Source: Betaproteobacteria bacterium (GTDB lineage: Bacteria; Pseudomonadota; Gammaproteobacteria; Burkholderiales; Burkholderiaceae). Taken from it: 12,695 nucleotides of DNA. Below are positions 6,386 to 12,695 of this stretch, piece by piece. Location of the stretch: assembly GCA_009921765.1 (NCBI GenBank), contig RFXC01000124.1, positions 1 through 12,695 on the forward strand, in the 5' to 3' direction. The position numbers and the translations under genes were made by a program. How positions within the stretch are numbered: position 1 is the first letter of the stretch; the number at the start of each line of letters is the position of its first letter. The notes under the pieces were generated by a model, which was not told the origin of the DNA, searched no databases, and saw only the letters and a list, made by a program, of their open reading frames with translations.

Positions 6386-7189
6386 TTGGATCTGCAACTC
6401 ACCGGCAAGACCGTGCTGATCACGGGCGCCTCAAAAGGGATTGGCCTCGCGGCCGCCCGCGCTTTCGCAGCCGAAGGCTGCCACCTGCACCTCACCGCCC
6501 GAAGCGGCGATGCTCTGGCCCAGACCCGGGACGAGCTTCAGTCCCGGCACGGTGTGCGGGTGAGCGTACATGTGCTCGACATGGCTGACCACGACCGCCT
6601 GGGTCAGTTGGCCGCCGACTGTGCCGACACCGACATCCTGATCAACAACGCAGGCGAAATTCCTTCCGGGCCGATCGAGTCGCTCGATGAAGCAATCTGG
6701 AAACGCAGCTACGACGTGAAGCTCTTTGGCTACATGTTCCTCACCCGCCATCTCTACAAGCGTATGAAGGCGCGCGGCAGCGGCGTGATCCTGAACGATA
6801 TCGGCAATTCCGGCGAAAACTGGGACGCCAACTATGTGGCGGGCAGTACCGCCAACGCAGCCCTGATGGCTTTTACCAAAGCGCTGGGCGGCGTAAGCCT
6901 CGACTACGGCGTGCGCGTGCTCGGCGTGAACCCCGGGCCGGTGGATACCGAGCGGATGATCAAGATCAACAAGCGGCGCGCCATCGATGTCTACGGCGAC
7001 GAGTCAAAGTGGGACAGCCTCCACCAGCACTATCCCGGCCAACGGGCGGCGAGCGCCGAGGAAATCGCCGATCTGATGCTGTTTCTGTGTTCACCACGCG
7101 CAGGCTATGTGAGCGGCGCAATCGTCACGATCGACGGCGGCATTGCTGCCAAAGGCTCGATCATCAAGCCCAGGTTCGAACTCAAATGA
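6386..7189 (+). CDS. Short-chain dehydrogenase/reductase with atypical active site
   Basis: This 267-residue SDR starts at TTG 6386. A GGAG at 6374-6377 with an 8-base spacer and the family start LxLxGKTVLITGASKGIG support this choice. The cofactor motif is GASKGIG (14-20), followed by NNAG (87-90) and the C-terminal VTIDGG. The catalytic region is unusual: Tyr150 is present in NYVAGSTANAAL, but the residue four places on is Ser154 instead of Lys, and the usual Ser position (NDIG, 137-140) is not Ser. This matches an SDR subgroup I remember as common in betaproteobacterial catabolic clusters (YxxGxxGNAALMAFT pattern), so it is likely a family trait and not damage. The reaction is unknown; canonical alcohol/ketone redox by the Ser-Tyr-Lys mechanism is doubtful. 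Its stop overlaps the aminotransferase start (ATGA). Confidence 0.9.
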   Translation: MDLQLTGKTVLITGASKGIGLAAARAFAAEGCHLHLTARSGDALAQTRDELQSRHGVRVSVHVLDMADHDRLGQLAADCADTDILINNAGEIPSGPIESLDEAIWKRSYDVKLFGYMFLTRHLYKRMKARGSGVILNDIGNSGENWDANYVAGSTANAALMAFTKALGGVSLDYGVRVLGVNPGPVDTERMIKINKRRAIDVYGDESKWDSLHQHYPGQRAASAEEIADLMLFLCSPRAGYVSGAIVTIDGGIAAKGSIIKPRFELK

Positions 7190-8337
7190 ACGCGCCCAAC
7201 GCTCTGCGCGGATTCGATATCCGCAATCGTCACTTCGATACGCTCTTCAACACGCCAGGCCTGATGTGGCTGGGCCAGAACACCAATCACTTTCCGACGG
7301 CGCCTGAAGTCCGGCAAGCGATGCTGGACTCCATCGCTGCCGAGGAGTACCACGCCTACGCCCCACCTGCTGGCATGCAGGCGCTTCGCGAGGGCATTCT
7401 CGACGATGTCGGGCTGCCCGATCACAGCGTGATGGTGACCGATGGCGGCGTCGAGGCGCTCTACACGGTGTGTCGCAATCTGTGCCGGCCGGGCGATGAG
7501 TTCGTCACCACCGACCCGGGCTGGAAGTGGCCGATCCATTTCTCGCAGGCTGCCGGCGCGAAGGTGATCGAGATCCCCATCTACGACCCGGCGCGAAACT
7601 ATCGCCTGCACGCCGATCAACTCGCCGCAGCCGTGACCGAGCGTACGCGCGCCATTTATCTGGTCGACCCGAACAATCCGCTAGGCATCTGTTACACCGA
7701 TGCCGAGCTGAAGGCGTTCACCGACATCGCCCGCAAGGTGGGCGCCTATTTCATTCACGACACCACCTACCGGCACTTCGCGGATGCGCCCGCACTGGCC
7801 GCTCGTCACTATCCCGAACGCACGCTCACCATCTACAGCTTCTCGAAGTGGCTGGGACTCGCCGGGCTTCGGGTGGGGGCCATCATTTCCAACCCCGACC
7901 TGATCGAAGTCATGGCCTCTGCGCCGCCCAACAATCTGGGCTGCAATGTAATCTCGCAGCGCGCGGCGATCGCGGGTCTCGCCATCAAGTCGCGCTGGAT
8001 GAAAGACATCGGGCCGCGTCAACGGCGCAATCAGGCGGTCATCAAAGCCGCGGCCGACCAGATCCCCGGTCTTCACATTCCGGTGTATCCCTCGCAGGCA
8101 AATTTCATCGTGCTCGAAGTGATCGAAGCCGGCATCACGCCCGAAGCATTGTGTATGGCCTATCGCGAGAAAAACATCATGATCCGGCAGGGTTCGTATC
8201 ACACGCCGGCCTTCGGTCATCGGTTCGTCAAGATCAGCACCACAGTGCCCGAAGAGTGGGCCGACGCTCTTGCCGAGGCGCTTCCCGACATGGTCGCCAA
8301 GGCCAGAACCATCAAATCGGTTGAGGCGCTTTTTTAG
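7186..8337 (+). CDS. PLP-dependent aminotransferase, class I/II fold
   Basis: This 383-residue fold-type I PLP enzyme starts at ATG 7186, overlapping the SDR stop by four bases. Visible motifs are TDGGVEALY (85-93, phosphate-binding turn), DPNNPLG (161-167, Asn near the ring), HDTTY (191-195, Asp192 for the pyridine nitrogen and Tyr195), and YSFSKWLGLAGLRVG (217-231), with Lys221 as the Schiff-base lysine and Arg229. At the C-terminal position where most aminotransferases have the alpha-carboxylate-binding Arg (R-I/L-S), this protein reads FVKIS, with Lys349, suggesting a changed substrate or a lyase-type reaction. In this operon it may transfer or remove an amino group from an intermediate or side chain. 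The substrate is not readable from sequence. Confidence 0.9.
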   Translation: MNAPNALRGFDIRNRHFDTLFNTPGLMWLGQNTNHFPTAPEVRQAMLDSIAAEEYHAYAPPAGMQALREGILDDVGLPDHSVMVTDGGVEALYTVCRNLCRPGDEFVTTDPGWKWPIHFSQAAGAKVIEIPIYDPARNYRLHADQLAAAVTERTRAIYLVDPNNPLGICYTDAELKAFTDIARKVGAYFIHDTTYRHFADAPALAARHYPERTLTIYSFSKWLGLAGLRVGAIISNPDLIEVMASAPPNNLGCNVISQRAAIAGLAIKSRWMKDIGPRQRRNQAVIKAAADQIPGLHIPVYPSQANFIVLEVIEAGITPEALCMAYREKNIMIRQGSYHTPAFGHRFVKISTTVPEEWADALAEALPDMVAKARTIKSVEALF

Positions 8338-8370
8338 CCGTCGCCCGGCCTTGCCTGACAGGAGATCCGC

Positions 8371-9252
8371 ATGCCACGCATCACAACCACCGACGGCGTC
8401 CAGCTTCATGTCGAAGAAGCGGGACAGGGAACACCGATTGTATTTGTCCACGAGTTCGGCGGGGACCACCGCAGCTGGGAGCCTCAGCTGCGATATTTTT
8501 CGCGCACGCATCGCTGCATCACCTATGCTGCGCGCGGCTACCCGCCCTCCGACGTACCGGCTGATGTGAAAGCCTATTCGCAGATACGCGCGGTCGAGGA
8601 CATTCTGGATGTGATGAACGCCATGAGCGTGGACCGCGCGCACGTGATCGGTCTATCGATGGGGGGCTTTGCAACGCTGCACTTCGGGCTCCATCACCCG
8701 GATCGCGCCCGTTCACTGGTGGTCGCGGGCGCAGGCTATGGCGCGGAAAAGCAGTACGAAGATTATTTTCGCGGCGTCTCGCTCGAAGTGGCGCGTCAGT
8801 TCGAGGCGCAGGGGGCAGAGCAGTTCGCCCGCACCTACTCGATCGGTGCCTCCAGGGTACAGTTTCAGAACAAGGACCCGCGCGGATGGGCCGAGTTTGC
8901 CCGCTGGCTGGGCGAGCACTCGTCTCTCGGTTCGGCCAACACCATGCGCGGCGTCCAGGCGCAGCGACCGTCCATCTACGATCTCAAGGATCGACTTGCG
9001 GCGATGCCGGTTCCGACGCTCGTGGTGGTCGGCGATGAGGACGACCATTGCATTCAGCCCGGCGTGTTCATGAAAAAAACCATTCCGGCCTGCGGGCTCC
9101 TGATTCTTCCCAAGACCGGACACACGCTCAACCTGGAGGAGCCCGATCATTTCAACCGGTTTACGCTCGAGTTCATGCACGCGGTCGAGGCGGGTCGTTG
9201 GACCCCGCGAGATCCGCGCGCGCTGCCCTCCGAGATCATGAAGACCAACTGA
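8371..9252 (+). CDS. Alpha/beta hydrolase
   Basis: This 293-residue hydrolase has a complete catalytic triad: Ser96 in GLSMGG (94-99), Asp224 in VVGDEDD (219-225; Asp225 is the alternative) and His251 in TGHTLNLEEP. The oxyanion strand reads VFVHEFGGDHRSW, with Glu where the common HG motif has Gly. A cap domain lies at about residues 125-195. No signal peptide is seen, so it should be cytoplasmic. Family members hydrolyse meta-cleavage products, esters, lactones or enamides. In this cluster a C-C or C-N hydrolysis of a ring-opened or amide intermediate is plausible. AGGAG (8360-8364) lies 6 bases before the ATG. The 33-base gap before it is the largest inside the plus-strand operon. Confidence 0.92.
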   Translation: MPRITTTDGVQLHVEEAGQGTPIVFVHEFGGDHRSWEPQLRYFSRTHRCITYAARGYPPSDVPADVKAYSQIRAVEDILDVMNAMSVDRAHVIGLSMGGFATLHFGLHHPDRARSLVVAGAGYGAEKQYEDYFRGVSLEVARQFEAQGAEQFARTYSIGASRVQFQNKDPRGWAEFARWLGEHSSLGSANTMRGVQAQRPSIYDLKDRLAAMPVPTLVVVGDEDDHCIQPGVFMKKTIPACGLLILPKTGHTLNLEEPDHFNRFTLEFMHAVEAGRWTPRDPRALPSEIMKTN

Positions 9253-9268
9253 CCCACGCCGCCCCACC

Positions 9269-10525
9269 ATGGCACCCAGTCACGCGCCCAGCCAGGCGGT
9301 CAGCGAAGAGCGGCTGTGGAATCGTCATATGGAGATCGCACGTCATGGCGCCACCCCTCGCGGCGGGGTGAACAGGCAGGCACTGTCCGCCGAAGACATC
9401 GAGGCGCGGCGAACAATGATCGGCTGGGCCCGGGAAATCGGCTGCTCGGTGTTCGGTGACGAACTCGGCAATTTTTTCATCCGTCTGGAGGGCCGGCACC
9501 CCGGTCTCCCGCCAGTCCTGACCGGCTCGCATCTGGACAGCCAACCCACCGGCGGAAAATTTGACGGGGTGTACGGCGTTCTCGCTGGATTTGAGGTGTT
9601 GCAGGCAATTCAAGAGACCGGCCAGGTGCCGGACCGATCAATCGAGGTGGTGTCCTGGATGAACGAGGAGGGCTCGCGGTTCGCGCCCGGCATGATGGGA
9701 TCGGCTGGTTTTGCTGGCGCTCGAAGCGTGGCCGAGATCGTCGCGGTGCATGACGCCCGACAGCAGTCGGTCGCCGAGTCACTTGCCGAACTTGCCCGGG
9801 CGTTTCCCGATGTGCCCTTGCGGCCGCTCTGCACCCCGGTTCACAGCTACATCGAGGCCCACATCGAGCAGGCGCCTGTCCTGGAAGCGCATGGGGTACC
9901 GATTGGTGTGGTCACCGGCATTCAGGGAAAGCGAACGTTCCGGGTCACGGTCACGGGCGAAGAGTCTCATGCGGGCACCACGCCGCATCGCAGACGGCGC
10001 GACGCCCTGCTCTCGGCCACCGGCATGGTGCAGGCGCTTGAGCGGCTGTGTTTCGACCCCCTCGACATCACCCGGTTTACCGTGGGCATGTTCCGTGTTG
10101 AACCGAATGCGCCGTCGGTGATTCCGGCGAAGGTCACTTTCTCGATCGATATTCGCCACGAGTCATCCGCGAGGCTGGTTGAACTGGGTGATGCGGTCGC
10201 ACCACTCTGCCTGGCGCATGCCGGTCCTTGTGAAGCCCGGGTCGAAGAGCTCTCGACCGCCATGTCGCTTGAGTTCCCAGAGTCGATTCGCAGCGAAATC
10301 GAGGCGGCTGCAATCCGTCTTGGGCTCGGTCATATGCGGCTCCTGTCGGCTGCGGGGCACGACGCCCGTTACCTCAACGACCACTGCGAAACCGGCATGA
10401 TCTTCGTCCCATGCCTGAAGGGCGTCAGTCACCACGAATCCGAGTCCGCCACGCCAGCCGATCTGGCCGCAGGCGCACGCGTCCTCGCCGAGGTGGTCTG
10501 GGCGCGCGCCAACGACGTCAACTGA
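9269..10525 (+). CDS. M20-family Zn-dependent amidohydrolase (N-carbamoyl-amino acid hydrolase / allantoate amidohydrolase-like)
   Basis: This 418-residue enzyme is the usual length for the hydantoinase/carbamoylase group of M20 metallohydrolases. Likely metal ligands are His88 (GSHLDS), Asp99 (GKFDGVYG), Glu134 (MNEEGSRF, with Glu133 as the base), His198 (EAHIEQ) and His388 (GVSHHESE). The dimerisation-domain motif HAGTTPH (234-240) is present, though the loop after it (RRRR) is more basic than usual. Members split N-carbamoyl amino acids, beta-ureido acids, allantoate or ureidoglycolate to release ammonia and CO2. The start at 9269 lacks an obvious Shine-Dalgarno but is needed to include the conserved RLWNRHMEIARHGATPRGG segment. 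It lies three bases from a DHODH homologue, which hints at pyrimidine- or hydantoin-like chemistry. Confidence 0.92.
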   Translation: MAPSHAPSQAVSEERLWNRHMEIARHGATPRGGVNRQALSAEDIEARRTMIGWAREIGCSVFGDELGNFFIRLEGRHPGLPPVLTGSHLDSQPTGGKFDGVYGVLAGFEVLQAIQETGQVPDRSIEVVSWMNEEGSRFAPGMMGSAGFAGARSVAEIVAVHDARQQSVAESLAELARAFPDVPLRPLCTPVHSYIEAHIEQAPVLEAHGVPIGVVTGIQGKRTFRVTVTGEESHAGTTPHRRRRDALLSATGMVQALERLCFDPLDITRFTVGMFRVEPNAPSVIPAKVTFSIDIRHESSARLVELGDAVAPLCLAHAGPCEARVEELSTAMSLEFPESIRSEIEAAAIRLGLGHMRLLSAAGHDARYLNDHCETGMIFVPCLKGVSHHESESATPADLAAGARVLAEVVWARANDVN

Positions 10526-10528
10526 TCG

Positions 10529-11614
10529 ATGGGGCTCGCGCATCGGTTTGCCTACCGAGCGCTGCGCCCGTTCCTGTTCTCGCTCGATGCCGAGCATGCG
10601 CACGAGCTCGTGATGTCGTGTCTGGCTCATGGATCCCCGCTCACCCGCAAACTGATCACGCAAGACCGGATCGACGATCCGGTGACCGTCGCGGGCCTGT
10701 CCTTTCCCAACCGCGTGGGGTTGGCGGCGGGTCTGGACAAAGAGGCGCGCGCCCTGCCCGCCCTGGCTGCGATGGGGTTTGGTTTCATTGAAGTCGGCAG
10801 CGTGGCGCCACGGGGCGAAGCGTGGTCGGCGCCCCCCAGGATCCATCGTCTGCCGCAGGCGAAGGCGCTCATCAACCGGATCGGTCTTCATCGCGGCGGC
10901 CTGGAACCACTCTGCGCCGCACTCGCGCAGTGTCCCTGGCCGCTTGATCCGCGAGCGCTTGTGCCGGTACGCCTGGGGGTGAACCTGGCCTGCAATGTGG
11001 CCACCCTCGCCAGCGAGGCAATCCGCGATTATTCGCTGGGGCTTGACGCAACCATCTCCTGGGCCGACTACTTCACGATCAATGTCTCGAACCCCAATGC
11101 GTCGAACCGGCATGTTCCCGACGCGCGCCCCGCTCTGGACCAGTGGCTCCAGGCGATCGACGAGGTACGAATCAACCTCGCCAGCCACACTGGCCGACGA
11201 CCGCCCGTATTTCTGAAGATTTCGCCAGACCTGAGCGGGCCGGGCGTGGACACGCTCTGTGCGGCACTGCGCGCTCGCAGTGATAGAGTCGACACGGTCG
11301 GGCTGCGCTGGGGTGTCATCGTTGCCAACACCAGCGCCCGGCGCGACGCGGTCCACGGCCTTCACCGCGCAGACCTGCCCGGTGGGCTGTCGGGCGCACC
11401 GCTACGGGAACCCGTCAATCGACTGGTGGAGCAGATGCGAACGCAACTCGGCAAGGACATCGCCATCATTGGCACCGGCGGCATTCTGAGCGGCGACGAT
11501 GCGCGCGCCCGAATCGCTGCGGGCGCTGATCTCGTCCAGCTCTACACCGGCCTCATCTATCGCGGGCCCGACCTGGTGCGCGAGGCCGCGTCCGCCCTCT
11601 GCTCCCGCCGATGA
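10529..11614 (+). CDS. Divergent class 2 dihydroorotate dehydrogenase homologue (PyrD paralogue)
   Basis: This 361-residue FMN flavoprotein has the class 2 layout: an N-terminal membrane-associating helix pair (about residues 5-35, FLFSLDAEHAHEL) and a TIM barrel. Orotate/FMN contacts seem kept: Lys71 (GLDK), Asn116 (LINR), Asn185 and Asn190 (NVSNPN), Lys230 (LKISPDLS), Asn267-Thr268, and the FMN-phosphate end IGTGGI...AGADLVQLYTGLIYRGP. The catalytic base does not: the Ser175 position of E. coli PyrD (NISSPNT) is Asn188 here, and the following Thr is Ala191. The family's MGFNN reads IGLHRG, and the TPRPQPGN block is replaced. Codons 11086-11106 confirm the Asn. This argues for a paralogue with another substrate, not the housekeeping pyrD, as does its place between an M20 hydrolase and a transporter. 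Its stop overlaps the next start (ATGA). Confidence 0.85.
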   Translation: MGLAHRFAYRALRPFLFSLDAEHAHELVMSCLAHGSPLTRKLITQDRIDDPVTVAGLSFPNRVGLAAGLDKEARALPALAAMGFGFIEVGSVAPRGEAWSAPPRIHRLPQAKALINRIGLHRGGLEPLCAALAQCPWPLDPRALVPVRLGVNLACNVATLASEAIRDYSLGLDATISWADYFTINVSNPNASNRHVPDARPALDQWLQAIDEVRINLASHTGRRPPVFLKISPDLSGPGVDTLCAALRARSDRVDTVGLRWGVIVANTSARRDAVHGLHRADLPGGLSGAPLREPVNRLVEQMRTQLGKDIAIIGTGGILSGDDARARIAAGADLVQLYTGLIYRGPDLVREAASALCSRR

Positions 11615-12552
11615 CTGCAGCCGCACTTCGCCTGCTTGGGCAGCATGCGCGCTGGACGCTGCCCGTGGGCGTCTGCACCGGTGTTGTGTTCCCGGCGCTT
11701 GCCGAGGCTTTGCAGTCGCTGGTGTTGCCAGCCATGATCGGCATGATCACCGTGTCGCTCCTCAGGCTGGAGTGGAGCGCGCTGATGACCACGCTGCGAC
11801 AGCCGGCCCAGCTCGGACGCGTCACGGTCTGGACCATGCTGATCTCGCCGGTGGCGGTGTGGCTTCTGGCGCGCGCAGGCCTGATCCCCGAAACCTTCAC
11901 GGTGCTGTCGGTGCTGCAGGCTGCTTCTGCCCCCATTGGCTCGGCGGCCGCGTTTGCCCTGTTTCTCGGGATTCCCGGGCACCTCTCGATGGCAGGCACG
12001 GTGGTGATGACGCTGATGCTGCCGCTGACGCTGACAGCGACTGCGTCGATTCTGCTGCCGAGCTTTGGCATCGAGGTGGACCTTGGTCAGTTCTTTGTTC
12101 GGGTCACCTTGTCGGCGCTTGCTCCATTCGTCATCACCTGGCTCGTCAGACGGCTTGCAGGCGACGCGAGGCTGCGCGCAATCGATGCCGAACTTTCCGG
12201 ACTGAATGTGGTGCTGCTGGTGCTCTTTGCGATCGCGATCATGAACGGGGTCACCCAGACCTTCCTTGAGCGGCCCGACTTTATTCTGGGGCTGTTTGCG
12301 TGGTCATGGTTCGCGGCGGTGTTCTGGCATGGCGTGGGTTATCTGCTGCTCCGGGCGAGGGGATTTGAGCAGGCGCTCTCATCGTCGTTGTTGATGGGCA
12401 ATCGCAATCTGGGGCTCACCCTTGCCGTGACGGCCGGCACGGCGGGCGAGGCGTTTCAGATGTACGCAGGACTCGCCCAGATTCCGCTCTTTTGCGCGCC
12501 GCTGCTGCTATCCGGGGTGCTGCGCTTTCGGGAGCGTCGGCCGGGGCGGTAA
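11611..12552 (+). CDS. Membrane transporter of the bile acid:Na+ symporter (BASS/SBF) type
   Basis: This 313-residue, strongly hydrophobic protein has about nine or ten membrane segments, ends in a basic tail (RFRERRPGR) and fits the BASS superfamily. Supporting features are the N-terminal FPALAEALQSLVLPAMIGMITVSLLRL and the first core crossover at about 104-140 (AASAPIGSAAAFALFLGIP, then MTLMLPLTL), comparable to the SxPGG...S.tlLaP pattern. A second core crossover lies at about 262-290 (MGNRNLGLTLAV). BASS proteins move organic anions such as steroids, pantothenate or pyruvate with Na+. It could import or export the pathway substrate or an intermediate. The start at 11611 overlaps the DHODH stop. 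AEC-type carriers are an alternative family but fit less well. It is the last gene of the plus-strand operon. Confidence 0.78.
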   Translation: MTAAALRLLGQHARWTLPVGVCTGVVFPALAEALQSLVLPAMIGMITVSLLRLEWSALMTTLRQPAQLGRVTVWTMLISPVAVWLLARAGLIPETFTVLSVLQAASAPIGSAAAFALFLGIPGHLSMAGTVVMTLMLPLTLTATASILLPSFGIEVDLGQFFVRVTLSALAPFVITWLVRRLAGDARLRAIDAELSGLNVVLLVLFAIAIMNGVTQTFLERPDFILGLFAWSWFAAVFWHGVGYLLLRARGFEQALSSSLLMGNRNLGLTLAVTAGTAGEAFQMYAGLAQIPLFCAPLLLSGVLRFRERRPGR

Positions 12553-12574
12553 CCGTGCGGCGGATCGACTGGCT

Positions 12575-12598
12575 GCGCCGGCGCGTTCGCGCCGGTGC
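12575..12598 (+). terminator. GC-rich hairpin after the operon
   Basis: CCGGCGCG (12578-12585) pairs with CGCGCCGG (12588-12595), extended by G-T, C-G and G-C pairs to about 11 bp around a minimal TT centre. It starts 23 bases after the last stop codon. No T-run follows, so it may act as an mRNA 3'-end stabiliser or a Rho-dependent pause more than as an intrinsic terminator. Confidence 0.45.
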
Positions 12599-12622
12599 CC
12601 TCGGCGAGCAGACGCCGGGCGG

Positions 12623-12672
12623 AGGCGGACACAAACTCGCTCGCTCGCGCTCGCTCAAACATGTGTCCGCCT
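12623..12672. repeat. 11-bp inverted repeat around a CTCG microrepeat
   Basis: AGGCGGACACA (12623-12633) and TGTGTCCGCCT (12662-12672) are perfect inverted repeats. The 28 bases between them hold a run of CTCG-type tetranucleotides (about 12636-12656). Together they could form a long cruciform or stem-loop. No coding frame with recognisable family features covers the region. Confidence 0.6.
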
Positions 12673-12677
12673 GGTGG

Positions 12678-12695
12678 GAAAGCGCATGCGCTTTC
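12678..12695. repeat. 18-bp perfect palindrome at the window edge
   Basis: GAAAGCGCATGCGCTTTC reads identically on both strands, centred between 12686 and 12687, and ends exactly at the window edge. The bases before it (GGTGGG) suggest the palindrome may continue outside the window. It may be the stem of a terminator or a regulator site; this cannot be decided without the next bases. Confidence 0.6.

Noticed and set aside
7681..8643. Minus-strand open frame of 320 codons opposite the aminotransferase and hydrolase
   Set aside because: It is antisense to two genes with complete catalytic motifs and has no recognisable domains.
10163..11365. Minus-strand open frame of 400 codons across the M20/DHODH junction
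   Set aside because: It spans the boundary of two well-supported plus-strand genes, is rich in Arg and Gly and shows no motif. Long but a composition artefact.
10529..11614. Calling this gene housekeeping pyrD
   Set aside because: The catalytic Ser is Asn and several DHODH signature blocks are altered, and it lies inside a catabolic operon between a hydrolase and a transporter.
12634..12661. CTCG repeats as part of a CRISPR array or phase-variation tract
   Set aside because: There are only a few imperfect tetranucleotides, no spacer structure, and no coding frame whose phase would be changed.

Overview
The window looks like a piece of chromosome (or large replicon) from a high-GC betaproteobacterium, most likely Burkholderiales. 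This is inferred from the dense GC-rich coding, from protein families that are common there (NMT1-type solute-binding protein, DUF2783, the SDR subgroup with a YxAG active site, class II aldolase/adducin), and from the habit of placing a GntR/FCD regulator between divergent catabolic operons. No RNA genes, insertion sequences, phage genes or CRISPR arrays were found.

Layout. (1) Bases 1-405, plus strand: a short 3' remnant of an unidentified frame, a strong hairpin, and a TTG-started DUF2783 small protein. (2) Bases 422-3480, minus strand: a compact operon reading GntR/FCD regulator, HpaD-type homoprotocatechuate 2,3-dioxygenase, HpaF-type 5-carboxymethyl-2-hydroxymuconate isomerase, class II aldolase/adducin protein. 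(3) Bases 3481-3641: the divergent control region, with two GntR-like operator sites exactly 21 bp apart. (4) Bases 3642-12552, plus strand: nine tightly packed genes that read as one operon: an ABC importer (solute-binding protein, ATPase, permease), an SDR, a PLP aminotransferase, an alpha/beta hydrolase, an M20 amidohydrolase/carbamoylase, a divergent dihydroorotate dehydrogenase homologue and a BASS-type membrane transporter. (5) Bases 12553-12695: a non-coding tail packed with three inverted repeats.

How it may work together. The best-supported chemistry is extradiol meta-cleavage of a homoprotocatechuate-like catechol by the minus-strand enzymes. The usual partners HpaE, HpaG, HpaH and HpaI are not in the window. 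The divergent plus-strand operon instead carries nitrogen-related chemistry (aminotransferase, N-carbamoyl/amide hydrolase, pyrimidine-type flavoprotein) with two transporters. The simplest reading is one regulon, controlled by the GntR protein, that imports an amide- or amine-bearing aromatic or N-heterocyclic compound, removes the nitrogen-bearing part and feeds a dihydroxyaromatic intermediate to ring cleavage. The substrate is unknown and this combination is not one I recognise as a described pathway.

Three of the plus-strand enzymes have lost or changed diagnostic active-site residues. The DHODH homologue has Asn where the catalytic Ser should be, the SDR lacks the catalytic Lys and probably the Ser, and the aminotransferase has Lys in place of the carboxylate-binding Arg. 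This argues against assigning textbook reactions to them. The regulator also carries an unusual N-terminal tail of five basic heptads encoded by a 21-bp tandem repeat.
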